Of a DNA stretch of 64,000 nucleotides, positions 25,072 to 33,155 are shown one piece after another. Where the stretch lies: the NCBI GenBank assembly GCA_965246995.1, contig OZ252008.1:1674001-1738000 (forward strand), in the 5' to 3' direction. The notes under the pieces were generated by a model that did not search any database, had not been told where the DNA came from, and saw only the letters and a program-made list of their open reading frames with translations. Within the stretch, counting starts at the first letter, position 1. Every line of letters begins with the position of its first letter. The position numbers and the translations under genes were made by a program. This DNA comes from VXRJ01 sp965246995 (GTDB taxonomy: Bacteria > Acidobacteriota > Vicinamibacteria > Vicinamibacterales > UBA8438).

Positions 25072-26850
25072 TCATTCTGGCAGCGCGAAGACGAAGATGT
25101 TGTTACCGCTACTCGGCGTCAACTCCGGGGTCATCGCGCTCCAGCGCGAGGCGTTGCCGCCGGTGCCGGTGCCCGCCACGACGTACTGCCGGCCGTCCAC
25201 GGCGTAGGTGACGGGAAAGCCGCTCACCGGCGACCCGAGGTTGATTTCCCAGAGTATCTCGCCCGTCTCATCGTCGAAGGCCCGGAACCGGCCGTTCACG
25301 TCGCCCACGAAGACGAGCCCGCCGGCCGTGGCTGCGAGCGACATCGTCGCCGCGCGCTGCTCGTAGGTCCACGCCGTCGTGCCGGTCTCGGCGGAGATGG
25401 CCCACACCGCGCCGAGCTGGTCGGTCCCCGGCGCCAGTTGGTTCCGCATGCTGAGGCTGTAGAGCGACCGGCCGCCGTCGTCGAGCGGCGCCATCCGCGC
25501 GCAGGCGTTCCGCAGCGGCATGTACATCAGGTTCGTTCGCGGGCTGTAGGCTCCCGCTTCCCAGTCCTTGCCCCCCATCGCCGTGGGGCAGGTCAGGACC
25601 TCTTGCCCGAACGCGCCGAAGATCAGCTCCGGGTTCTCCGACACCGCGCCGGTCGCGCCGTCGATGCTGCTGATCACGTTCTGCGCCACGGTGGGCGTCG
25701 CCCACAGGAACTCGCCGGTCCGGCGGTCCAGCGTGTACACGATGCCGGTCTTCCCGGGGATTCCGGTCATCACCCGGCGCTCCTCGCCGGGCTGCAGCCG
25801 CGGGTTGATCCAGCGCACCGCGGACGGGTCCGGCCGCACCACGGTGTCGACGAGGAGGCGTTCGAACGGGTGGTCGAGATCCCAGTGGTCGTTCAGGTGC
25901 TGGTAGTACCAGACGATCTCGCCGGTGTCGGCGTCGAGTGCGAGCGTGGAGTTGTGGTAGAGGTGCCGGTTGCTCGCCCCGCCCACCATGAATTTCGGGG
26001 CGGGCGAGGTGACCGACGTGCCGATGTAGAGCAGGTTCAGCTCGGGATCGTAGCTCGGCGCCATCCACGTCCCGACGTGGCGGCGCTCCGCGTCGGGCAC
26101 GCCTCCCCACGTTTCGTCGCCCGGCTCCCCGGGACGCGGGATGGTGCGGCGGCGCCATAGCTCCTCGCCGGTCAGCGCGTCGTGCGCGGTGATAACGCAG
26201 GCGTCCGGTCCCGCCGCGGGCATGCAGCTTCGCCCGGAGATCACCTTGCCGTTCGCGATGATCGGCCCGGTGCTCTGGTTCGCCGGATGGGTCTGGTAGT
26301 CGAGCACCTGCGTCTCCCACACCAGTTCGCCGGTCTTGGCATCCAGCGCGAATACGTACTCGTCGACGCTGGTGTCGATGATCAGCTCGTCGTAAATCGC
26401 CAGATTCCGGTTCGTGGTGCAGACACCCGGCATGATCCGTTCGCACGCATCGTCGGGCAGCGGGCGCTGGTACTCCCACAACAGGTCGCCGGTCGCCGCG
26501 TCAATTGCCTGGATAACGTCGCTCGGATTCGGCATGTACAGGACGCCGTCGTAGATCAGCGGCGTGCCCTGTTGGCGCCCTCCGGCCCGGAGGCCGCGGG
26601 ACCAGACCAGTTGCAGGTTGCCCACGTTGTCGCGGTCAATCTGGTCGAGCGGACTGTAGCCCCAGCCGTCGAGCGTGCGACGCCACATCAACCAGTCGTC
26701 GTCCGAGGGCGCCTGCAGCATCGCGTCGGTGACGGGGACGAAGTCGGCGGCCGGCGTCTGCGCCTGGCCGGCGGCCGACGCCAGCGCTGTCGTCGCCAGT
26801 AGCAGGAAGCTAAGTCGCACGTCTGCGCGTGTGCGCGCATATCGGTTCAT
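25072..26850 (-). CDS. PQQ-dependent dehydrogenase
   Basis: A 592-residue periplasmic quinoprotein. Signal peptide about residues 1-30, then LMWRRTLDGWGYSPLDQIDRDN, the usual first-blade motif. Propeller motifs include ATGDLLWEYQRP, KTGELVWETQ, LTGEELWRRR, GNNIFVFALPE at the end, and the glycine-rich YVVAGTGTGGNA. No haem-binding CxxCH is present, so a separate cytochrome is needed. A 112-bp near-copy of its 5' third lies at 28020-28131. Confidence 0.9.
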   Translation of the reverse strand: MNRYARTRADVRLSFLLLATTALASAAGQAQTPAADFVPVTDAMLQAPSDDDWLMWRRTLDGWGYSPLDQIDRDNVGNLQLVWSRGLRAGGRQQGTPLIYDGVLYMPNPSDVIQAIDAATGDLLWEYQRPLPDDACERIMPGVCTTNRNLAIYDELIIDTSVDEYVFALDAKTGELVWETQVLDYQTHPANQSTGPIIANGKVISGRSCMPAAGPDACVITAHDALTGEELWRRRTIPRPGEPGDETWGGVPDAERRHVGTWMAPSYDPELNLLYIGTSVTSPAPKFMVGGASNRHLYHNSTLALDADTGEIVWYYQHLNDHWDLDHPFERLLVDTVVRPDPSAVRWINPRLQPGEERRVMTGIPGKTGIVYTLDRRTGEFLWATPTVAQNVISSIDGATGAVSENPELIFGAFGQEVLTCPTAMGGKDWEAGAYSPRTNLMYMPLRNACARMAPLDDGGRSLYSLSMRNQLAPGTDQLGAVWAISAETGTTAWTYEQRAATMSLAATAGGLVFVGDVNGRFRAFDDETGEILWEINLGSPVSGFPVTYAVDGRQYVVAGTGTGGNASRWSAMTPELTPSSGNNIFVFALPE

Positions 26851-26962
26851 GGATGCGCTCCTTCCACTCGAGGGTTACTCCCGATGGCGGCTGGGTCCAC
26901 AACAGATCCCGATTCTACCCGCGCGGAAAAGCGGCGACCAGAGACCGCCCGGCCGCCGTCAG

Positions 26963-27349
26963 TCACACGAGACGGATCGATCCAGGATAGCGAGCGATGG
27001 AGACGTCTGCGGTCACAAGCAGGATGCTCTCGATCTGGGCCTGCGCGACGAGAATGCGGTCGAACGGATCGTTATGCAATGCCGGGAGCGAGTCGACTGC
27101 GACGGCATGGGAGCCGGTGACCGCGAGTTCAACATAACCGTTCTCCAGAAGCCCGCGGCGAAAGAGCCGCGGATCGACCTGGAAGTCGTCGCGGCCGAGG
27201 CTGTTCTTGATGGCGATTTCCCAGAGCGATGCAGCGCTGAAGACGAGTTCCGTGTCCGGATCCTCAATCAGGTTGCGGGCATCCCTCGTCAACTGCGCAG
27301 GCGAACCTGCCGCCCACAGCAGGAGGTGGGTGTCCAGCAGGACTTTCAC
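26963..27349 (-). CDS. PIN-domain toxin (VapC-like)
   Basis: A 128-residue PIN RNase. The acidic residues expected for Mg2+ binding are visible: D6 in LLDTHLLLW, E43 in SLWEIAIKN, D95 in NDPFDRILVAQA and D114 in TADVSIARY. It should cleave RNA when free of antitoxin. Its gene starts 4 bp inside the end of a Phd-type antitoxin stub (27346-27480) whose DNA-binding half is missing. So either the toxin is uncontrolled in this locus, the stub suffices to neutralise it, or the gene is silent. Confidence 0.88.
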   Translation of the reverse strand: MKVLLDTHLLLWAAGSPAQLTRDARNLIEDPDTELVFSAASLWEIAIKNSLGRDDFQVDPRLFRRGLLENGYVELAVTGSHAVAVDSLPALHNDPFDRILVAQAQIESILLVTADVSIARYPGSIRLV

Positions 27350-27480
27350 TGGCCACCGATGAACAGGGCCGAGATCTCGTCAGAGCCCATACGGTCGAAG
27401 TCCCGGGGGACGGAGATCTTTCCGGCCAGGAATCCGGTACGGCGCGGGCGAGTGGCGGCGCACTGGTAGACTGAGCCCAT
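27346..27480 (-). pseudogene. Phd/YefM antitoxin, C-terminal stub
   Basis: The minus strand encodes RRTGFLAGKISVPRDFD followed by DEISALFIGGQ and overlaps the PIN toxin start by 4 bp. This is the toxin-binding tail of Phd-type antitoxins; the usual N-terminal DNA-binding 50 residues are absent and replaced by the start of a divergent gene. An ATG at 27480 could still express a 44-residue peptide. Confidence 0.7.
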
Positions 27481-27481
27481 C

Positions 27482-27997
27482 ATGCGACTAGCTTCCCGAG
27501 TGCTGATCGTCGTCGGATGCCTGCTGCTGATACCGCTGACCGCGGTCCTCACCGCCGCCGCGAAACAACGTTTCACCGACGGTCCGAACCGGTTCTTTTC
27601 CGGCGGCCCACTCGTGTCGGGCGAACTGCACACCGGCCCGGAGCCGGCCTGGAGCTTCACCGACGACATCCAGACCATCGAGCTGCAGTTGCTGGATCCG
27701 CCGCGGTCACGCCGCATCTGGATCTCGGCGCACGACGGGAAGATCTACGTCTTCTCCGGCTTCATGAGCACCGCCGTCGGCCGGCTGTGGAAGCGCTGGC
27801 CGGTCCAGGCGGAGCAGGATGGCCGGGCGGTGCTGCGCATCGACGGGAAACGCTACGAGCGGCAACTCGTGCGAATTGAGTCGGGTGCCGTTCTCGAAGG
27901 CATCACCAGCGCCATTCGGGACAAGTACGCGTATGACGTCAGCCGCGCGACGGTGGAAGCAAGGGACACCTGGGTGTTCGAGGCCGCGCCGCGGTAG
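27482..27997 (+). CDS. Membrane-anchored or exported hypothetical protein
   Basis: A 171-residue protein with one N-terminal hydrophobic segment (residues about 5-28) and a soluble domain with WSFTDDIQTIELQLLDPPRSR, ISAHDGKIYVFSGFM, RLWKRWPVQ and VLRIDGKRYERQLVR. The pattern resembles small split-barrel-like exported proteins seen in several bacteria, but no named family is recognised. The start overlaps the divergent antitoxin stub region by a few bases. Confidence 0.65.
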   Translation: MRLASRVLIVVGCLLLIPLTAVLTAAAKQRFTDGPNRFFSGGPLVSGELHTGPEPAWSFTDDIQTIELQLLDPPRSRRIWISAHDGKIYVFSGFMSTAVGRLWKRWPVQAEQDGRAVLRIDGKRYERQLVRIESGAVLEGITSAIRDKYAYDVSRATVEARDTWVFEAAPR

Positions 27998-28019
27998 GGG
28001 CACAGGCTACGCCGCGACT

Positions 28020-28131
28020 ATTGCCTGGATAACGTCGCTCGGATTCGGCATGTACAGGACGCCGTCGTAGATCAGCGGCGTGCCCTGTCGGCGCCCTCCG
28101 GCGCGGAGCCGCGGGACCAGACCAGTTGCAG
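28020..28131 (+). repeat. Duplicated fragment of the 25072-26850 PQQ gene
   Basis: These 112 bp match 26504-26616, inside the upstream PQQ dehydrogenase gene, with only a few substitutions and one indel. The copy lies in the same orientation on this strand, 1.5 kb away, and abuts the partial miniature element at 28139. Confidence 0.85.
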
Positions 28132-28138
28132 TCATAAA

Positions 28139-28189
28139 CAGGCGGGATGCATCGCCACTCGAATGTAGCGGGGGTTTCACCACGGGCTC
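28139..28189 (+). repeat. Miniature inverted-repeat element, right-hand 51 bp (copy A)
   Basis: Identical, apart from one base, to the last 51 bp of the 157-bp element at 52050-52206, including the terminal repeat GGGTTTCACCACGGGCTC. It is followed by CTAG, as at copy C. The left 106 bp are gone. Confidence 0.85.
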
Positions 28190-28594
28190 CTAGCGCTCCC
28201 GGCGGGCGTGGGGATCGGCCTGTTCCTTCTCGCACTAGCCGAAACGGAGCCCCAGGCCGGTGTGTGGCCGCTCCTCTCGGCTCGCGTCGTCTTGACGACG
28301 CTCTTCGGCGCCCTGGCGCTGGTCGGCGCACAGCCGCTGCGCATGGCGGCGCCCATCGCCGGGAGCGCTGTCGCCGCCGGGGCCATCTACGTGACCGCCA
28401 ACGCGCTGTATATGCTGGCCACCCGTACCGGGGCGCTCAGCGTCACGGTAACCCTGTCGTCGCTGTACCCCGCAAGTACCATCATCCTTGCGCGGCTGGT
28501 GCTTGGCGAGCGACTCAACGGCTGGCAGGTGAGCGGGGTGGCGTGCGCGCTCCTCGCGATCACTTTCCTCGTCGGCGGTTCGCAGCCGTCGTAG
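28190..28594 (+). pseudogene. EamA/DMT transporter, C-terminal half
   Basis: The frame is open through the repeat boundary and encodes four membrane helices, with GVWPLLSARVVLTTLFGAL, YVTANALYMLATRTGALSV and TVTLSSLYPASTIILARLVLGE. The last is the signature of the second EamA repeat (drug/metabolite transporter). The first EamA repeat, about 150 residues, is missing, cut away at the miniature element, so no functional carrier is expected. Confidence 0.8.
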
Positions 28595-28632
28595 CATTGC
28601 CGCAGTACGAGCATTGACGGGAGGCTGCAGGC

Positions 28633-28656
28633 AGGCATATGGTACGGCATATGCCT
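28633..28656 (+). promoter_or_regulatory. Palindrome over the vapB start
   Basis: AGGCATATG and CATATGCCT form perfect 9-bp arms around GTACGG. The palindrome covers both candidate vapB start codons (28639 and 28651). VapBC complexes commonly bind such palindromes to repress their own operon. Confidence 0.65.
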
Positions 28657-28911
28657 ACATTGTCCGACAAATCTGAAGCGGTTCGTCGCGTTCGATTGTT
28701 CCGGAACGGGAGCAATCAGGCGGTGCGCATACCGCGCGATTTCGAGCTCGATGGAGAAGAAGCCATCCTGCGACGGGAAGGAGATTGCCTGATTATCGAA
28801 CCGGTCCGAAAAGGGCGCCTGCTTGAGTTGCTCGCTCGCCTGGAGCCACTACCGGAAGAATTTCCGGACGTCGACGACACACTCGGGCCGCTTGACGACG
28901 TGGACGTTTGA
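28639..28911 (+). CDS. vapB: VapB-type antitoxin
   Basis: A 90-residue antitoxin (86 if ATG 28651 is used) with the SpoVT/AbrB-like VapB motif RLFRNGSNQAVRIPRDFEL and an acidic C-terminus (LPEEFPDVDDTLGPLDDVDV) that would bind the toxin. ATG 28639 has GGGAGG about 14 bases upstream; the second ATG is farther away. It overlaps vapC by 4 bp (GTGA-like junction), so the two are translationally coupled. Confidence 0.9.
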   Translation: MVRHMPTLSDKSEAVRRVRLFRNGSNQAVRIPRDFELDGEEAILRREGDCLIIEPVRKGRLLELLARLEPLPEEFPDVDDTLGPLDDVDV

Positions 28912-29336
28912 CTGTGGCGCACCGTTTCCTCCTCGACACCAACATCCTTTCCGATGTCGTGAGGTTTCCGCAGGGCGCGGTTGCGGAGCGGCTCGCTGAG
29001 GTCGGCGAGCGGCAGGTCTGCACCAGCATCGTTGTGGCGGCCGAGTTGCGATACGGCGCAGCGCGGCGGCAGTCCGAGCGCTTGGGCAAGCGCATCGAGG
29101 CCATTCTTTCCGCCATCGACATCCTGCCCTTCGACGCGCTGGCCGACGAGCGTTACGCTGAACTGAGAACGCACCTCGAACATTGCGGCACCCCGATCGG
29201 ACCGAATGACATGCTCATTGCGGCGCAGGCGTTGGCGATGGATCTGATCGTCGTAACCGCAAATGTCGACGAGTTCCGGCGGGTGCCCAAGCTCCACGTC
29301 GAGAACTGGCTTGATGCGGCGAACGTCGACGCCTGA
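28908..29336 (+). CDS. vapC: VapC toxin (PIN-domain RNase)
   Basis: A 142-residue PIN nuclease with LLDTNILSD (first Asp), SIVVAAELRYG (Glu), GPNDMLIAAQALA (third acidic site) and TANVDEFRRV at the end. Complete active site and intact partner make this the clearest functional toxin-antitoxin module in the left half of the window. VapC toxins usually cut initiator tRNA or rRNA; the target here is unknown. Confidence 0.92.
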   Translation: MTVAHRFLLDTNILSDVVRFPQGAVAERLAEVGERQVCTSIVVAAELRYGAARRQSERLGKRIEAILSAIDILPFDALADERYAELRTHLEHCGTPIGPNDMLIAAQALAMDLIVVTANVDEFRRVPKLHVENWLDAANVDA

Positions 29337-29538
29337 TCCGGTCGCCTGACTGCGCCGTTCGACGCTTGTCGTATCATCGGGCGTTCCGCTCAGGCATGAG
29401 CCCCGGAAACTCCCACATCCAGCCGCAACGGGTTCTACGATCTGGATGTCCTGACGGTGACGGTGGACAGTCGGCCGCTGGTGTGAGGCGGAAACCGTTC
29501 CCGGGATCCGGATGTAACGCCGCAGGGAGATCCGGACG
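29337..29538. other. Intergenic stretch with a possible gene tail
   Basis: No complete gene is seen. A plus-strand frame reads NGFYDLDVLTVTVDSRPLV and stops at a TGA near 29486, which may be the end of a lost gene. The remainder is unremarkable. Confidence 0.35.
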
Positions 29539-30524
29539 ATGGCATCCAACGCCGCCGAGGCTCGCCGGGACGTCCGCTACGAGCCCGACGAGAATCCCCC
29601 CGGCGTGCTCTCCTTTGGTCTCGCGATGGAATACGCGATGATCGCCGTCCCCAGCATCGTGCTGAGCCCGACGATCATGATCGGGATTGCGGGCGGCGGC
29701 GAAGCCTATCTGTCGTGGGCGGTCTGCGCAGCGCTGGTCATCAGCGGGATCACGACCGCCATCCAGTCCCTCGGTCTGGGGCGGGTGGGCGCCGGCTACG
29801 TGATGCTGATGGGGAGCAGCAGCGCCTTTCTCGCCGTCTGCGTGTCGGCGCTGGAGCAGGGCGGTCGCGGACTGCTGGCCACCCTGCCATGATCGTGGGC
29901 AGTGCGACGGGCGGATTCGCCTTCGGGATCTACGACACGCAGAGCGTTCTCGAGGCGGGTTGGATCGGCCTCGCGTTTCAGCTCGATTGGGTCTTTCCCG
30001 AGTACTTCCAGGGCCCGTGGAGCGAGCTGCTCGGAAACGGCGTGACGGTCGGCGGCATGACGGGGATCGCGCTGACGCTGTTCCAGGAACTGACGGGAGC
30101 ACGCCGCCAGCGCCTCCGGGTCGCGTTGAGCACCGATGCGTATCCGAAGATCGATGGGTTCCTCGCGAAGCTCGGCGCCCGCCGGCGTTGGAGCGAAGAG
30201 ATGGTCGAGCGGGTCCGGGCGGTGGGCGAGGAAACACTCCTGCTGCTGATCCGGAAGGAAGAAGAACGGACGCCGGAGGGTGTGCGGGGCTTGCTGTTGA
30301 TCGTCCGGGGCGAAGGAGATGCGGCGGTTCTGGAGTTCATCGCCGCGACCGACGCGACAAATCTCGAAGATCAGATGGCGGTTCTCAGCGAACGGGCCGT
30401 GGGCGGGCTGATGGAGCAGGAAGTATCCCTCCGGCTGCTGCGGCACTATGCCTCGTCCGTTCGCCACAGCCAGTACCATGACACCGACGTCATCACGGTC
30501 CGCGTGGAGTCGGCGCACCCGTGA
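29539..30524 (+). pseudogene. NCS2-type nucleobase permease, internally deleted
   Basis: The start (MASNAAEARRDVRYEPDENP) and first helices (EYAMIAVPSIVLSP, AISGITTAIQSLGLGRVG, VMLMGSSSAFLAV) match xanthine/uracil permeases, but a stop occurs at 29890. The next frame, from about 29889, resumes in a middle helix (GSATGGFAFGIYDTQSV), then jumps to a late region (GVTVGGMTGIALTLFQELTG) and a C-terminal cytoplasmic domain of about 130 residues (ETLLLLIRKEEER, GVRGLLLIVRGEGDAAVLEF). At least two deletions removed most of the transport core. The tail looks intact. Confidence 0.7.
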
Positions 30525-30553
30525 GGAGCAGTCCGAAGAGCGGTGAGGAAACG

Positions 30554-33139
30554 ATGAACCACACGCAAGACGGCTACGCTCGGCGCTGGTCGGCGGTGGC
30601 GGGGGCAGGATTGGCGGCGGTCGTTCTGGCGACTGGGATGGCGGTGTCGGGCGCCGCGCAGGCACCCGGCGACGGCGTCTATACGGCGGCCCAGGCCGCG
30701 TCCGGCCACGCGGTTTACGAGCAGGAATGCGCCACGTGCCACCAGTCCAATCTGCAGGGCAGCTTCGAGGCGCCGCAGCTTGCGGGTGCGAGCTTCCTGC
30801 GATTCTGGGGGGATCTGAGTCCGGCCGATCTCTTCGTCCGCATCAGCAGCTCGATGCCGCCCGAGCGGGTGGGTGCGCTCAGCGACGAGGCATACCTCGA
30901 GGTCGTGGCCTTCCTGCTGCAGGCGAACGGCGCGCGCGCGGGCGGCGCGGCGTTGACGGAAGCGTCGGCTGTCGCCATCGGGACGATCGCCACCGGCGAC
31001 CCCGCGGCTGTCGTCCAGGCGGGTGGCGGCGCGTCGGACCCGGCGCCGCCGGCGGATAGCCCCTCCGCCGAGCTGGAGCCCGGCGGCGTCACCGTGGCGG
31101 GCACGGTCGAGGACTACCGGCCGGTAACCGACGCGATGCTCCGGAACCCGGACGACGGTGACTGGCTGATGATCCGGCGCAACTACGAGGCGTGGAGCTA
31201 CAGCCCCCTGGAGGACATCGACCGGAACAACGCTGGCGAGCTGGAGCTGGCCTGGATCTGGGCAATGAACGAGGGCGGGTGGAACGCCCCCTCGCCGATT
31301 GTCCATGATGGCGTGATGTATCTCGCGAGCATTGGCCCGGTGGTGCAGGCGCTCGACGCGGCCACCGGCGACCTGATCTGGGAGCACGAGGTGGAGGTGG
31401 GGACGACCGGCTTGTCCGGCATGAGCCGGAACCTCACCATCTACGAGGACAAGCTGTTCCTCGCCACGCCCGACGCCCGCCTCATCGCCCTGGATGCCCG
31501 TACCGGCGAGCGGGTGTGGGACATCGTCATCGCCGACCACGCCGAGGGCTTCCGCAACACGAGCGGGCCGGTCGTGGTCGACGGCACGCTCGTGCAGGGA
31601 CTGAGCGGGTGCGAGCGGTTCACGCAGGAGAGCTGCTTCATCAGCGGCTACGACGCGGCGACGGGCGAGCGGCTCTGGCGTTTCAACACCGTCGCCCGGT
31701 CGGACGAACCGGGCGGCAACACCTGGGCGGACGTGCCGGACTATCTGCGCGGGGGCGGCGACACCTGGATCACCGGCAGCTACGACCCGGGCCTCGACCT
31801 CGTCTACTTCGGGGTGGCGCAGGCCAAGCCGTGGGTGGCGAGAAGCCGGGGGATGACGGTCAACGACCCGGCGCTCTACACCAACTCGACCGTCGCTCTC
31901 CGGCCGGGCGATGGCAATCTCGAGTGGCACTTCCAGCATGTGCCGGGCGAGACCCTCGATCTGGACGAAGTGTATGAGCGGGTGCTGGTGGACGTGGGCG
32001 GGCGGAAGACCGTCTTCAGCGCCGGCAAGCACGGCATCCTCTGGAAGCTGGACCGGGAGACCGGCGAGTTCCTCGGGCACAAGGAGACCGTTTACCAGAA
32101 CGTCTTCGACCGGATCGATCCCGAGACCGGCGCCGTCACCTACCGGCAGGACATCGCCGACGCCCAGTTCGAGCAGCTCGTGCCGGCCTGCCCGAGCACC
32201 GCCGGCGGCAAGAACTGGCACCCGATGAGCTATCACCCCGGATCGGGGTTGCTGGTCCTGCCGCTGGCCCAGTCCTGCATGGAGCTGGCCGCCCGCGAGG
32301 TGGCCCTGGAGCTTGGCTCGGGCGGCGTCGGCGTGAGCTCGCGGCCGTTCCACGAGATGCCCGGCACCGATGGCCAGTTGGGCAAGCTGGCCGCCTACGA
32401 CGCCGAGACGCTGGAGGAGGTCTGGAGCATCGAGCAGCGGCCGACGTTCCTGACCGGTGTCCTCACGACGGCGGGCGGCCTTGCCTTCGCCGGCGACCTC
32501 GACCGCCGCTTCCGGGCGTTCGACGTGGAAACCGGGGAGGAGCTCTGGCGGGCGCGCCTCGGGACGTCGGTTCAGGGCTTTCCGATCAGCTTCCGGGCCG
32601 GCGGCAGGCAGTACGTCGCGGTGTCGACAGGGCTTGGCGGCGGCAGTCCGCGGATGATGCCCCGCGCCCTCGCGCCGGACATCCGTTATCCGCAGAGCGG
32701 CAATGCGCTTTACGTCTTCGCGCTTCCCGGCGGTGAGCAGCCCGATGCGGCGGCCGAAGTGATCGAGCTCGAGAAGCGGATCGAGCAGGCGGTCCTGCGG
32801 GCCGATGTCGACTTCCTCGATGCGGTCTGCGCCGACGACTTCACCTACACGCACGGGGATGGCTGGACCACCGGCGAGCCGGTGCTCAGCGTCGACCGGA
32901 AGCAGGAATGGCTGGCCTCGCTCGACGGCCGGTATTCGCTGCGGGAGGTCGATTCGCAGCAGGTCGAGGTCCACGGCGACGTTGCGATCACCATGGGACG
33001 GGTGCGGGCTCGCAGCGGCGGGCCGGTCGCCGATCAGCGCAGCTTCAGCTTCTGGTACGTCCGTGCGTACGCCTGGCGGGACGGCGCGTGGCGGTACCTC
33101 TCCCACCGCACGGTGCATGGGCCTCTGTACGAAGACTGA
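30554..33139 (+). CDS. Cytochrome c - PQQ dehydrogenase - DUF4440 fusion
   Basis: Start taken at ATG 30554 (GAGGAA upstream), giving an 861-residue exported protein with three parts. Residues about 45-125 are a c-type haem domain (YEQECATCHQSNLQGS, later SMPP with the Met ligand). Residues about 185-735 are a PQQ propeller (DWLMIRRNYEAWSYSPLEDIDRNN, ATGDLIWEHEV, ETGEELWRARLG, ALYVFALPGG). Residues about 745-861 are an NTF2/SnoaL-like DUF4440 domain (LEKRIEQAVLRADVDFLDAVCADDFTYTH). The haem would accept electrons from PQQ internally. The extra DUF4440 domain is the unusual part. The DUF5916 gene follows 16 bp later. Confidence 0.88.
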   Translation: MNHTQDGYARRWSAVAGAGLAAVVLATGMAVSGAAQAPGDGVYTAAQAASGHAVYEQECATCHQSNLQGSFEAPQLAGASFLRFWGDLSPADLFVRISSSMPPERVGALSDEAYLEVVAFLLQANGARAGGAALTEASAVAIGTIATGDPAAVVQAGGGASDPAPPADSPSAELEPGGVTVAGTVEDYRPVTDAMLRNPDDGDWLMIRRNYEAWSYSPLEDIDRNNAGELELAWIWAMNEGGWNAPSPIVHDGVMYLASIGPVVQALDAATGDLIWEHEVEVGTTGLSGMSRNLTIYEDKLFLATPDARLIALDARTGERVWDIVIADHAEGFRNTSGPVVVDGTLVQGLSGCERFTQESCFISGYDAATGERLWRFNTVARSDEPGGNTWADVPDYLRGGGDTWITGSYDPGLDLVYFGVAQAKPWVARSRGMTVNDPALYTNSTVALRPGDGNLEWHFQHVPGETLDLDEVYERVLVDVGGRKTVFSAGKHGILWKLDRETGEFLGHKETVYQNVFDRIDPETGAVTYRQDIADAQFEQLVPACPSTAGGKNWHPMSYHPGSGLLVLPLAQSCMELAAREVALELGSGGVGVSSRPFHEMPGTDGQLGKLAAYDAETLEEVWSIEQRPTFLTGVLTTAGGLAFAGDLDRRFRAFDVETGEELWRARLGTSVQGFPISFRAGGRQYVAVSTGLGGGSPRMMPRALAPDIRYPQSGNALYVFALPGGEQPDAAAEVIELEKRIEQAVLRADVDFLDAVCADDFTYTHGDGWTTGEPVLSVDRKQEWLASLDGRYSLREVDSQQVEVHGDVAITMGRVRARSGGPVADQRSFSFWYVRAYAWRDGAWRYLSHRTVHGPLYED

Positions 33140-33155
33140 TCCGCATGGTCCCGTG

